From Fonticula alba (taxonomy: Eukaryota; Opisthokonta; Rotosphaerida; Fonticulaceae), in NCBI RefSeq assembly GCF_000388065.1, contig NW_009242974.1, forward strand, positions 2,997,467-3,061,466: a stretch of 64,000 nt of DNA, in the 5' to 3' direction. Both the position numbers and the translations under genes were made by a program. The notes beneath the pieces are model-generated. The model saw nothing but the letters and a program-made list of their open reading frames with translations. It made no database searches and was not told the origin of the DNA. Of the stretch, positions 11,721 through 23,675 are shown in pieces. The first letter of the stretch is position 1, and every line of letters starts with the position of its first letter.

Positions 11721-14165
11721 TATACATGATACACGAGAGCGTTATTGTCTTTTATTTCACCCCGTTCCCCTCCATCACTCAAGTCGCCGTGTCTCGTGCT
11801 CCCTGGAGCCGGCTGTGTGCTCCGCCCCTCGCCTGACCGGAGCACTGCCGGCCCTTGAGTCCATCGAAAAGACCCGCCTCTGCCTCGCAGCCGCCGCCGA
11901 AGGGCATCCTTCAATCCGTCTCCCGGCCGGTCAGGCATTCCTGCGCCCGGACGCAACCCACGGCAAGACCTGACGCCCGGGTCATCTCTTTCCTCGGTGT
12001 CCTCTCCCTGCCAAGTGACAAATGCTTGGTCTCGACCGAAGGCTGTCTCCATGGAGGCAGCCCGGGCGCGGCTGTGGTTTCCTTCGGCGGTTGATCTTCC
12101 CTTGGGCAGGGGATCTTCTGGATGCCCCGGGTCCTACCTCTCGCCCGGGGAGACGCTTCACATCGGGCTCGGGCCCGCTCTTTCCGCCTGTGCCAGCTCA
12201 CCCCGTGAGACCGGGGTTGCGTGCCTGTGCCGCCGACGAATCGCGGCGAATGTGGCCCCTTTCCTCGGGCCAGTAGGCCAAAGACCCCTGCGCTGCCTGC
12301 CGGGCAAGGATGGGTCGCCCGGGCGATGGTCGGAAGGTCACCCCAGCGAGCCCCTGCGGCCTCGTCTCGCAGCCAAGTGCCCAGGCACGGGACCTCCGAT
12401 GGGCTGGTGTTTCACGGTCGAATGACATGCGATCACCGCTCGCTGGTGGCCGCGATCCCTCCACGGCGGCGTCCGGCTCCTCTGGTGGACCTCCCCCTCG
12501 GCATGGGTCGTTGTTGCTTCGGCATCGGTGTGTGGCGCTTGCCGCGGCGACCGCGGATGCGGATCGCAAGCGAGGCGCGTTCCTCGTGACCTGATCACAT
12601 GCACACATGGCGGTCGGAGCATGATCGCGTCACGCACTTGGCCACCCACAGCGCTCCAGGCGGTATCGTGTTGGCGCGCGGGATGCGGGGGGGGGGGGTG
12701 CGTTCGCCAGGGCGTGTCGTCTGGCACCGGTGGGGTGGGAGGACCGGTTCGCGCCCGGCTGCGGAGCCGCCCAGGAAGGGTCTCTCACTCTGCCTTCCGG
12801 GAGCGGGCGTGCCTGGAACGGACACTTGGCCACCGCCTCGCAGCCCGTGGGGCTGGGGGGCGGGGGGGGGGGGGGGGGGGGGGGGCTGAAACATTGGCCG
12901 TCTCCGAGCCGCGCACGGTTTGTGATTGTCTTGCTCCGCAGTTGGCAGACATCCCCCGGCCGAGGGCTTCTGGGCCGGGTTCAACGTTGGGGGCAGGGCA
13001 GGGTGTTTCAGGGGGTCGCGTGGGAGGCAACCACCGGAAAGCCAGCGTGGGCGACGAAAAAAAAAACACCCTCCTCTGACTACTTTGGTGTGCGCCTGGA
13101 GCGGCATCCCTGCGGCGGGGGGGTGTCGTTCTCCGGGGGCCATGAACAGGACCTAGAACCTGCTGTGCGGGGGCCGGCCACTTGCCCTGTCGGCACCAGC
13201 GCCCTTGTCGAGAGGCGCACGCGGATCGGCCGGAGGCCTGGTGCTTCTTCCTGCTGGCCCCCCCCCCCCCCCCCCCCGGGGCGAGGAGCCTGTTGCTTGG
13301 GGCCTTCCTTGAGCCGCCCTGTGCCCTGCCTTCGGGAAGCATGGTCGGGGTCCCCTTGGCTGGAGGCCCTGGGCAGGCTCCCTCGGTTGAGAGAGTGTGT
13401 GTGTGTGTCTCCTTCTTGTCTCGCCCCTCCCCCCGGGGCCCCCGGTGGCTGGCGCGTGGGCGATCTGGGCCGCGTTGCGTCTGGGCGCCCGTTGGCAGTC
13501 TAGGATGGTTGCCCCTCGGAAAAATAGCCCCACACCGCTTCGGCACCCGGGTCCCTCTGCTCGATGAGTCTTCCTGCGCGGGGGTCGGCGAAGTCGGCTC
13601 CGCCCCGACCGATGTCCGGAAGTTGTGCCTGTTGCTGCCGAGCGCGCAGGACATGTAGGAAGGACGCCGGCTCGCTCGCCCCGGCGGCGGTTTACCCGGG
13701 AGCGATGGTTGTCATGGTCGGTGAGTGTCGGCCCTCGGGCAGATGTGTCCCCATTGGTCCCCCCCCCTCCCCCCCTAGACCGAGCACCGAAGCCGGGCGG
13801 GTGCACGCCGGTCCAGATGGCTGGCTGCTCGTCGCCCACACTCCCCTTAGAAGATGCCGCCCTGATGGGGGGCCTGCCCTCGCCGGCCAGACATCTTCCA
13901 TCTGATCCCCCGATTCTGCTCATTTCCCGCCTCCCCCCCCACACGCCTGGCTGGCCGATTGCTCGCCCCTTCCCATTCGCTCGCCACCTGTGACCTCCCT
14001 GGAGGTGGATTCCCTCGCCGGCCCCGGTGTCAGCCTCCGGGCGCGGCCCTGCTTGCCGTCCTCTGGCCAGCTGCCTGTCCACTTGGCCCTTGTGCCGGGC
14101 CCCTGCCGGGGTGTTGGTATTCCCTCGGGCCCCTCTCGCTGAGTCCGGCCAGGGCGGCGCCCGCC
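11721..14165. other. Intergenic / possible lost 5' exons of the 7TM-RGS gene
   Basis: No complete gene. G/C homopolymers are frequent (24 G at 12862-12885, 20 C at 13258-13277). The 5' part of the downstream 7TM-RGS gene should lie in this stretch or in the gap that follows. A canonical donor-like GTGAGT at 13721 after ATGGTTGTCATGGTCG was considered, but it does not match the GTRYG donors seen in the genes of this window and no coherent exon chain could be built from it. Confidence 0.5.
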
Positions 14166-14199
14166 NNNNNNNNNNNNNNNNNNNNNNNNNNNNNNNNNN
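14166..14199. other. Assembly gap (34 N)
   Basis: Run of 34 N directly before the first readable exon of the 7TM-RGS gene. The true length is unknown; the start codon or upstream exon may be missing here. Confidence 0.95.
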
Positions 14200-14557
14200 C
14201 GTTCGAATCATGGTGGTCTTTTTGTTCGTCGACTACATGGCTGCGGTCACCGTGCCGATTCAGCTGCTCTTCTTTGGGCTCTACTTCCTCCGCTTCCAGC
14301 AGGAGCCCATCACCCCTCGGGGCCGGTTCCTCACCTCAGTCACATTTATTTTCATCTTGATTCACCACATTGTCTTGCTGGTGACCCTGTATGACCCTCG
14401 ACGGTTGATTGTCTCCTGCTGGGGCGTTCTCATCACCTCCGGGCTATACCCCCTTTTTTGGGGCCTGGTACGCGATGCTCCGGCCCCCGATTGCTCCTTT
14501 TTTTACGTGCCTGCCAAACTGACCTGATCTCTCGCTCTCTCTCTCTCTCTCTCTATG

Positions 14558-14598
<41 letters not shown>

Positions 14599-14651
14599 GT
14601 CGCTCTCTCTCTCTCTCTCTCTCTCTCTCGCGCTCTCTCGCTCTCTCGCTC

Positions 14652-14682
<31 letters not shown>

Positions 14683-16666
14683 TTGTCCCCCGCTGTGTTT
14701 ACTCCCCGCGACCATCTTCCCCGACTTGCATTTCTGCCTGCGTCGAGCCAGCCATACGTCCTCCGGGCGTTGGTTGTTTACTACCGGCACATGCACAACA
14801 AGCATGCCATGTGCATGTCGCGCCTGAGCATGTTGCGCGACTCGTCATCGGCTTCCCAATTGCACGAGGATACCTTGCTTTTGCCGGCCAGCCCGGCGGC
14901 CGGTGGGCGGGAGATGCCCCAGGAGGGCTCGCGCTTCTGGAGCTTGCTGATGCCGTGGAGGACATCCGGCCGATCGGGCGAGGCCAAGGCTTCGGATGCC
15001 CTTCCGGAGGGGAGCCACCCGCTGGAGCCGCTGACCTCGAAGGTGGACCCGGCGCCCGGGGCAGCGGGCGCATGCGCCTCGGCCGGGCTCCCGGAAGGCA
15101 CTGCGAGCTCCACCAGCATGGAGCCCGTCTCGCCGGGGGGGTCTCTCTGCCAGTCCAAGCACAAGACCTCGGCCTTGAGCTTGACCATGGATGCCCCTTC
15201 GCCGACCAGCGAGCAGCCTGGCGAGGTGGTCGATGTGTACCAACTTAAGCAGAAGCTGGCGCAGGAGTTGAACAAGGCCATCACCTTTCGCAAGACCAGG
15301 AGCTTTGCCCTGCTGAAGTGGGTTCAATCGTCTCGCAACCAGGTCATCATCTTCCTCGGGACCAGCCTCGTGTCATTGATCTTTGTGGTGATGGCCATGA
15401 TCCTGTGCGTTGGACGTTCGGGAGGGGGAGTCCCCCTTGGTGGCGGGAGGGCCCATTGAGTTGGTGTTGCCGCGCGTTCGCTGTCTCGCGCGTCTCTCCT
15501 TCTCCCGCCTGGGCATGCACCTCCCCATCCTCCGCCCCGAGCCTGCTTGCTGACCATCCCGCGCACATGCACACCCGTACTCGCGCGCGCCTGTCTGTGC
15601 CCTCAATCGGGTCCCTCGGCCTGGCCCACCGCCGGCCTTTCTGCCGCTTGCATGGCCCGGCCCTCAGAACCATCGACACCCCTTTCGATAATTACACCAA
15701 CGCCAACCCCAGCTGCATCTATGGCTCGAAGTATGTCATCATGCTGGAGGTCATTGTCCTGATCCCGATTGTGGCCATACCGGTGACCATGGTTTGGTCC
15801 GCGCGGGACATCTACCTCATGAAGCAGGAGCTCTACATCAATACATCGGCCTCCTTCCTGGTTGCCCTGCTGTGGGGCATCTCGGCGGCGATCGGGGATA
15901 TGGGCTGGTTCCGGCCGGAAATCATCGCCATCTTCCTGACAACCTTCAACAATCTGCTGATTGTCATCTTCCCCGTGACCCTGTCCTTCCTGCCCTTCTA
16001 CCGGAATTTGACGTGCGTGCTTGGATGTGTGGTTGTTTTTCTCCCCGGCCCACAGCACTGACATGCGATGCTTCGCCGAATGCCTTCTCCTCTTCACCAT
16101 GCCATGGGATCGGGGTGCTGCGGGATGGGCCGCCTCCGGAAAAAAAAATATCCCCCCAAACAAACCCCAGGCACCAGCGGAACTGGAATCCCCTGTTCAT
16201 GAGGGAGAGCCAATCCGCGGAGGAGCCCCGGTCGGCTGTGAATGGGATCTTGGACTTCGAGACATTCCGGCACTTCCCCGGGCCGGCCATGCAGTTCGAG
16301 CAATTTTGCGTGGAGTCCTGGTGCGCGGAGATCCACCTCTTCCAGACCCGCTGCCTGAGGTACCTGGACAATTACGACCGCATGTCCCCGATGCAGCGGT
16401 ACCGGGAGGTGCTGGAGATGCGCGACCAGTTTGTCCGCATCGAGTCGCCCTTCGAAATCAACATCCCCGGCAACATGCGGCAGAAGCTCCTGCGGACCTT
16501 TGACGAGGTGGCCGTTTTGGACCAGGACGGCCAGCCGGGGCCCATCCCCCGGGACATCTTCCTGCCGGCGCAGCAGGAGACCAGCGAGCAGCTGAATCGC
16601 CTGCTGCACATCTGGCGCGACACGCCGGCCGGCAAGCGCGAGACCCAGGAGCTCCTGGTCCTCTGA
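14200..16666 (+). CDS. Seven-transmembrane receptor with C-terminal RGS domain (5' end incomplete)
   Basis: Exons 14200(partial)-14467, 14752-15404, 15668-16012 and 16171-16666; all junctions are GT-AG and phase-consistent (0, 2, 2). Seven hydrophobic helices are readable: three before the first intron, one at NQVIIFLGTSLVSLIFVVMA, three in exon 3 (for example IMLEVIVLIPIVAIPVTMVW). With seven helices and an extracellular N terminus the RGS domain is cytoplasmic, the roughly 190-residue Ser/Pro-rich insert is the second intracellular loop, and an N-glycosylation sequon (NYT) falls in extracellular loop 2. The last exon carries the RGS domain, from ILDFETFRHF to RLLHIWRDT, with the family signature around PFEINIPGNMRQKLLRTF. 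RGS domains speed GTP hydrolysis by G-alpha subunits, so this protein probably couples ligand sensing to G-protein switch-off, as plant and protist 7TM-RGS proteins do. An in-frame ATG at 14210 could be a start, but the gap hides upstream sequence. Confidence 0.9.
14528..14690. repeat. (CT)n microsatellite inside intron 1 of the 7TM-RGS gene
   Basis: Imperfect CT/CTCG/CTATGTCG array occupying most of the 284-base intron 14468-14751, on the coding strand, ending about 60 bases before the acceptor. It may serve as an extended polypyrimidine tract. Confidence 0.95.
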
Positions 16667-19600
16667 CGGGCGACGGCCGGGGGATTGGCTGGCCAGGTGA
16701 AGTTGCCCGGGCCGCCTCCCTTCCCGGTCGTGTGTGTGTGTGGCTCTCTCTCTCTCTCTCTCTCTCTCTCATACAGTCCCTTTTTCGCATCGCCGTTGGT
16801 TTCTCGGTGTGCTGCCGGCGGGATGGGGTGTGTGGCAACAAAGGCGTGTCTTCGTGGCCCTTCGGGGTCCGTGTGGTCGGTCTTCGGGAGATGCTCGACG
16901 GCAACCCGGGTGAACAAAGGCATCCTGGTTGGTGGTTTTTTTCCCCCGCGACGCCCACCGACATACTGGCAGGTGGGAGCTTGGGCGGCAGACACAGCAG
17001 CCTCACTGGGATGGCCTGGCCATCGGGCGGGAAGGCCGGTAGCTGTGGCCCTGCAGCGACAGAGGCTCCGGCTTGCGATGGAGACGTGGCACGGAGACAT
17101 GTGCGGGGACGCCGCCACCGTGTTCCTGCTTGCGTGTTGCCGCGTTCTCCGGCGAGAGGGGTTCGGACCGCCACCAGGGGAAGGTCGAATACTCGGTTAT
17201 GGTTCATCGCCGGGCCCGGCCAGCCAGCTGCACAGGACCACCTGCCCGTCTGGTGGCTGTGCAAGCGCAGCCCGTGCTACGGGAGAATGGGATCGCTCGT
17301 CGGGACTCGGGGGAGGGAGCCACGGGGCACCTTAGCCGTGGCGCAATTTCCTGTGGATCGCAGTGGAGATGGCTCAGACGGGCTGCATGGTCGGATGAGC
17401 GGCCCGGCAATGGATGGCCTCTTCGGCTGGGGCCGTTGCGACGGCGGTCATCATCGCCCAATGGCCGCCACCAACCAAATGCCTTCCTAGCGGGAGGGCT
17501 ACTTTGCCGGAGGAGCAGCCGACCCTTCGGGCATGCGATTGGATGTGTGCCAGCACCGGCCAGTAGGCCGGCAATGGACAGCGTCATGGTGAGCAGTCGG
17601 TGCTGGAGGTCGGGTGTGTGCGAGTGCCTCGGGAGGTGAGGGTTGCTGGTGTGCTTGGGCCCCAAGCATCTGGCGAAGAGGCTCCCCATCGATGGCTGAG
17701 GCTGTGGGACATGTCAGCCTGGGCACGCTTGTCGAGAGGATGGATTCCATTGAACGGGGTGAACTCCATCAGCTCGGGCTCAGAGTGGCCCATGCTCGGG
17801 AGTCGACAGGCTCCGATGGTTGTCTCCTTGGACCGACCATCTGCCCCGGGAGCCGGGATCGCCCATTACCGATGTGGAAAGGGCGCTTGCGGCAGGGTGA
17901 ATCCCAAGCATCGCACCTTCGCCGTCGGGCGGGACGTGGTGATCTCTGTCCGGCTGGATGTGTGCCGGGTTTCCGCCCGTGTGCGGATCACGCGGCCCCG
18001 ACGAGTCACCCTGGCCGGAGATGGGACGCTCGTCGGGGGGACTGCGAATCGCAAGGCTGATGCTGCCATGCGCGTAGGATTGCCTTGTTTATTCCGGTGG
18101 CCTTGGTGATGGTTCGCCTGACGGACCAGCGACAGGTCATCCCCATGCAAGTGCACAGCCCGGTGGCGGGGGCCCGCGCTCCGTGCAAAATGCATCACCC
18201 TGCATTTGGCATGGTGGGATGCCGCGCGGCGAGGAGGCCTTCACGGCGCATGTGTCCCGGGGGCCAGCGGCCCTGTTCGAGGGAGGCGCTGGGAAATCGG
18301 CGCCTCCAAGCCGCCCACGGCGCCCTTCCCTCAGAGCCCGCAGAAGCTGACCCCTGAAGGGGGAGATCGGCAGACGCTGGTGACATTTTTTGCACGGGAT
18401 CCGGGGAGCCATCAATCCGGGGGGTTGACTACCAGGCAGATCCCGGTTGGGCGGGGAGGCCCGCCCTTCGGCAGGGGAACCCTCATGCTCGGACTGATGT
18501 ATGGCAAGTGGCGGCGGGGGTGGGCCCACGGCGATGGCCGGCAGGCATTGCCCTGGGTCGGCGAGGAGAACGGCCCTCGTGGATGGGACCATCATCCAGC
18601 TCATCGCCGCGTGGTGGGGCCCCTCGCTCCCCCTCCCTCCCCCGAAGAAAGTGCCACGCCTGGGGTGGGACTCTACCCCCCCCCGCGCCCCCCAAAGACG
18701 GCGCCTCGAATGGGGTATGCCTGTGTCCGAGCGAGTGAGGGCGCCTGCTGTGCAGTGAAGCCCTCTCACCGAAACAGCCGCCCGCCCGGTGCCGAGGGGG
18801 GTGACCCCGGTGGGGCATGGTCCCTCGGGGAGGCCGCGCCGGACCCTTGGCCAGGGTGCTCGATCAGACTTGCCTCCTGCGGCATTGGGCCTCAGCTTGG
18901 TTGAGGCGGGTGGGCCCATTTTTCTCCTCGCTCCTGCGGCCATCCTTGCAAGTGGGAGTGTGGGGCCCTTTTGACGGTCCGAGCCCGAGCATCTGGGTCG
19001 ACCGAGGGGCCGGCGGCTATGGGAGATCGGCTGATCGGGATGATGGTACCCGTCACTTTCCTGCAGGGGGTCCTGTTGAGAAATGCCCCGGGACATGGCA
19101 CAGCATGTGCGGCATCCCGGAGCGGGGCCGCCGCCCCGCCGGGCATGGGTGCGCGCCTCTGCCTGCCCCGAGGCTAGTATGGTGTCAGAATTCACTCGAC
19201 GCTGGTGCGGCACCTCGGGCGGAAGGGGGCCTGCGTGAAATGCGGCGAGTCGTGGCGGCGCAGACTGCCCCCCCCCCCCCCCGAAGGTCTTTCGAGAGAG
19301 TTGGGAAAGATGGGCGGCTATCCCCACAAGCAATGGAGCCGAGGAATGATGCGCCGCATGTGCGCTCCTCAGCCGGGGACAGGGGAGACGCTCCGGGGAG
19401 GAAAGGATAATAGACCGGGCCATGTGTGGGTGCACTTGTGGAGCCTGCAGCAAGAGGGTACAGGCCCGGCACGCACATGAAACTCCGGGTGATCCGAGCT
19501 CGGCCATTGTCCCAATGCTCTGCCTGATCATGGCGTGCGATTGGGGAATTGTCAAACCACCAAGGGCATTCTGAAAGGTGCAGCCTGCGCGGGCGATGCT

Positions 19601-21078
19601 TCGGTTGAGCGGCCGCCGGGCGGCTTGCGCTGAACGCATGTGGCCCGCCATTCGGTCGTGGGCCGGCGACCCTTTGCCAATCTGGGACACCTGCCCCGAG
19701 GTCGCCTGGCACGGGTGCTGGCAAATTCACGCGCCGCTCAGCTCCTGCCCGCCTGCCTCGTCTCAAGCGGCTTTGTCCACTCCTCCGGTTGCCTTTACGC
19801 AGATCCAAGGTCTCGTCTCCGGGCATGTGTGTTTTTTTTTTCCCCATGAGCATGACCCTTTTCAGCTCCCTGTGAAAGGAGGGAGGGTGCGCATGTGGAC
19901 TCCCCTCAATATGACCGCCACCAGCCCCGTCCTGCGGCCACTTTCCTGGGTGTCTCTTCTCCGATGGGGACTCCAATGGAGGCGGGCCCTCTTGTGGCCT
20001 CCTCTCCAAGGTCCTAACACACTCAGCTGTCCTCCTCACTTGCCAATGCCCGGTGTGCCTGTCCACCTCCTCTCCGCCCCTGCCCCCCCCCCCCCTGGGG
20101 CGGTGCGACTCGGTCCCCGATGGACGCCCCATGAAGGTGCAGATCAGGAGCCATCCTTTTTCTTTGTTGGTGTTTCTATGTCCTCGGTGGTGGTTTTTGT
20201 GGGATGGAGGGTTTTGGGAGGCTCGGGGAGACCTTCGCCGGTTGCCAGAAGCACATGTCAGAACCGAAGTGCTTCACCGGGCTCCGAGGTCGATGACGCG
20301 GGCGTCCCGCTGTCGATTGGCCACGATGCAGCCATGTGCGTCGAAGAAGTGACGAGGTCCGGTGGATGGCGGCGATTTGTCGGAGTTCAGCCCAAATCGC
20401 GAGGGGCTTGACATTCCGCAGTGTCGAGGAGCCCGGCAGCCCGCCAAGCTTCCGAGCTTGCTCCTGGCAATCAGGGAAGATCGGGCCCCGTGAAAAGGGA
20501 GCCTGGGTTCGGGCATGACCTAAGAACTCGGCACCGAGGGTGGCGTCAAATCGAAGATGTGGCGGAGGGGCGGGTGGAAGGCCCCCCCCCCCTCCAGCGT
20601 GCGCTCGAGCGAGCTGGAGCGGGATGTTTTTTTTTCCCCTAACAGGTCCCCTACAACGCAGGGAGCAGCGCCTTGGCTGGATGCTTGCAGAGGAGTGGAC
20701 CACGCAGGGGGTTGCCCGTGGCATAGAGGCAGGTGCGCACGGGTCCTGTGTTGCGAGCGTCGAGGGTGATCGCGGTGGGGTCCCGGCAGTTCGCGGGCGG
20801 GTCCAGCAACCTGTGCAGCGGAGAGAGAGAGAGAGAGAGGTCGCGTTGGGTCGGAAGGTAAACCTCCGGGCAGTCGCACGAGGGATCAGGAGAGCCTCGG
20901 CCCCCGGCGCCGATGACGCACTCGCGGGCGGGCCCGGCGTCGGCGTCGGCGTCGAGGAGGCCGGTGTTCGAGGGGCGCGCGGCCTCCCGTGCGATCGAGG
21001 CCTCCCCGGCAGCGGTGGCCGCCTGATTGTGGCTTGCCTGCGCCGGCGCTGTGGATTGAGCGCGGGCTCGAGTCGTTT
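16667..21078. other. Intergenic, no supported gene
   Basis: Begins with the 3' flank of the 7TM-RGS gene, which contains a (CT)n tract at 16744-16770. A stop-free frame of about 500 codons on the minus strand (18137-19690) was examined and has no domain, no repeats and no membrane segment, so I do not call it. A (GA)n tract lies at 20820-20839, just past the 3' end of the minus-strand gene that follows. Confidence 0.5.
16744..16770. repeat. (CT)n microsatellite, 3' flank of 7TM-RGS gene
   Basis: About 13 CT units some 75 bases after the stop codon, probably within the 3' UTR. Confidence 0.9.
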
Positions 21079-23374
21079 TCAGTGGGAACGAGGGCCCTTG
21101 GCGGCGCCTCGGTTCTTGTACTGGCGCCGGTGGGTCGCGCCGGCCGCGGCTTCGGGCGCGCCGGCGCCGCGCCCTTGCTCCGGGTGGTCGCCCGAGGCCG
21201 CCTTGGCATTGTTGGGCTTTGAGGGTGGAGGCGGGCTCGGGCCCAGGGTAGCGAAGTGGCATCTCTTCGGGAACGGGCAGTCGAGGCACTTCAGGAAAGG
21301 GGCACGATCTGGGATGATGCCCAGGAAGTCGCCTATGGGCGGGATCTCGCCCTTTAACTTGCACGAAGGCACGCGGAAGGGGGATTGCTTGGTGAAGTCC
21401 GGCGGCTGGGAAGATTGCCCCCGGGTCGGAAGGGTTGTTTTGGCCAGGAGCGTCTGCCAGAACAGTTCATGCGGCGGGCAGAAGCGGACCTTGGCGCACA
21501 GGGTCGCCGCGGCGCATGCAAGATCCAGGCTGGACATCGAAAACTCCCAGCAAGTCATGGAAATGGCCGACAGCATGTTGACGTCCCACAGGGTTGACAA
21601 AGTTGCAGATGTTCTCGTAGAAGTCGTCCTGGTACATGTGCGGGAATAGGCCAATGCTTCTGACCACCGGAGAGGGGAGCGTCTTGAGGAACCCATTTAC
21701 CGTCACCGGCTGCCAACAGGTGGCGCAGATGGCCATTCGAATCTGCATGATTGAGCGGATGTGAGACGTGGTGTCCGGGTGTTGGGGGAACGCCGGGCGG
21801 GTATCTTCCTTGCTCGCGACAAAGGCACCCCGCAGGAGCTCTTGAACGTGGGCCTCCGACAGGTCGAAGAAGATGTCCAGACGAGTGGGCTTGAAGTCCG
21901 GGTGCCGGGGTGCGAACAGCGCGTCGAGTCCCCTCTGGCGTTGATAATGAATTTCCGGGGCGAAATAGATGATCGACTTGGTGGCGGGCACCTGGTTGAG
22001 GAGGGCGGGCGCGGTGGGCTCGGGCTGAGGGGCCACCATCATGGTGCTGCCTGGCCTTGGGGCCGGGGTGGGTGGGGGGCTGGCTCCGGGGCCGGTACAG
22101 GCGGGAGGGCTGGCTCCGGGGCCGGTGCAGGCGAGGGGTCTCGCTGTGTCGGCGTGGACAGAGCCGTCCTGCTGGGCGGGCCTAGCTGCTGAACATCCCA
22201 GGACAGTTGTAGAATGCGGAGCTGGATGGCCGTCATCCGGGCCAGTGTGGCCGAGGGGCCGAGGGGCTGCGGCTCCTGCGTGGCGGGATCCTCGTTCACG
22301 GGCTGAGGGTGCCGGTGCCGGGCGGTCTGCATCGGGTCGAGCATGTGGCGCATGCTGTCCGGGTCCTGCGCCGCGCCATTCTCGGGCTGGCCGGCGCGCA
22401 TCTCGGTGTGCCACAGTTGTCGGAGAGTCCGGTTCTTGAGGTCCATGTTCCCAGGGGCGTGCTTCACCAGCTCATTCAGGATGAGGGCAAGCGATTCCCC
22501 CGGAGGGGTGGCTTCGCCTCGCAGCTGTCGGAGTTGCTGGATGTAGTCGAGCAGCTCCTCCTGCACCAGGCTGTGGCCGTTGTACACAACTTGGCCGAGC
22601 GCCGTGAACAGCCGCTGGCCCGGGCTCATGGGCAATTGGTCGCGCCGACTGGCGGTCAGGATCTCGGCGCGCTGACGCGAGAGGACGATGGCCCGTGACA
22701 TGAGGCCAGCCAGGCTCTCATGGCGGAAGAGCGGATGAAGGGCGGGCTTGCGATTTTGCCAGAGGCGCCAAAGGTCCGAGGGATTTGGCAGGAGCCCGTA
22801 TCGCTGCTGGAGCCGGCTGATGGCGGTTCGGTCGGATGCCTGGAGTGCTGGCCAATCCAGGAAGTCCCTCGGCCGATGGCCCGAGATGTCTGGGCGAGCC
22901 GCCAGCAGGTCCACCAGGGCGCTGGTGAAGATGTCATCGGCCTTGCATAGGCCGGGCACATCGCCGACGGCGCCCAGGATGACGCGGGAGTGGAAGAAGC
23001 CCAATGCGAAGCAGTCCTCTGGGTCCAGCCGCAGGAGCATGTGCAAAAAGCAGCTGCTCGGTTCGGTTCGGGATCACGTCCGGGAAATTGTGGCCGATCG
23101 CCGCGTAGATGGTCAAGATGCTGGCGCCGAGGTCCATGCTGCGGTTGGCGGAGGTGAAGTGTCGGGCCATGATGGGCACGTCATTGAGCGCCATGTGCAC
23201 GGGCTGCGGCAGGGCGTCCAAGAAGCGAACGATCTGGGCGTGGAATTCCTCCAGGGTGTCATCGTCGGGCAGGAGACGATCGTTGATGATGGTTACGCGC
23301 GCTGGGCACAGTGGAGTGGACACGCGCCCGGCGTCGCGAGTAGGGCGAGGAGGCCGACGAAAGAGGGAAGGCAA
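21079..23374 (-). CDS. Unrecognised large protein, coding sequence broken by three frame changes
   Basis: Minus-strand coding signal of roughly 750 codons running through successive frames: 23374 to about 23047, then to about 22077, then to about 21592, then to the stop at 21079. The frames abut inside short runs: T5 (23045-23049), C6 (22074-22079) and CCC (21591-21593), with no room for an intron of the size used here. The translated parts look like a real globular, helix-rich protein (for example DDDTLEEFHAQIVRFLDALP, FFHSRVILGAVGDVPG, SIIYFAPEIHYQRQ). A Pro/Ala-rich linker made of two nearly identical 30-base units lies at 22082-22140. The C terminus has a compact CLDCPFPKRCH cluster that could bind zinc. 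I do not recognise the family. Frame changes may be sequencing errors in homopolymers or a decaying gene; the long intact stretches between them favour errors. Start at 23374 is the first Met; no upstream exon was identified. Confidence 0.6.
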
Positions 23375-23595
23375 GGAGGCGGGGAGGGAAGGTGGGGGCG
23401 GGGGGGCCAGGCTGGTTGGTCTTGCGGTTCCAACATTATCTTAGAGCCTTTTGAAGGAGGACGAGCCCCTTCGGGATGCGTCGGTTACGGTTCGGGGCGG
23501 ACTCCCGTGTCGGCGGGGTAGGACCAAATGCCCCGACACGGCAGTGTGTGCGTGTGCATGAATACGCCCCTGGAGTGGAAGGACTCCACATGGGA

Positions 23596-23667
23596 TCCCG
23601 ATTAGTATAGTGGTGAGAATCCCCGCCTGTCACGCGGGAGGCCCGGGTTCAATTCCCGGATCGGGAG
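23596..23667 (+). tRNA. tRNA-Asp(GTC)
   Basis: 72-nt intronless cloverleaf. Acceptor TCCCGAT pairs with ATCGGGA, D-arm TAGTATAGTGGTGAGAA, anticodon loop CTGTCAC with anticodon GTC, T-arm CCGGGTTCAATTCCCGG, discriminator G. It closely resembles tRNA-Asp of animals and fungi and is followed by T4. Confidence 0.97.
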
Positions 23668-23671
23668 TATC

Positions 23672-23675
23672 TTTT
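23672..23675 (+). terminator. RNA polymerase III terminator of tRNA-Asp
   Basis: T4 starting five bases after the tRNA 3' end. Confidence 0.75.

Noticed and set aside
13721-13778. GTGAGT donor and CCCCCTAG acceptor as an upstream intron of the 7TM-RGS gene
   Set aside because: The donor does not fit the window's GTRYG pattern and no flanking exons with consistent phase or membrane-protein character were found.
18137-19690. 517-codon stop-free frame on the minus strand
   Set aside because: No domain, signal peptide, membrane helix or repeat, and similar chance frames lie on the other strand. Stops are rare at this GC content.
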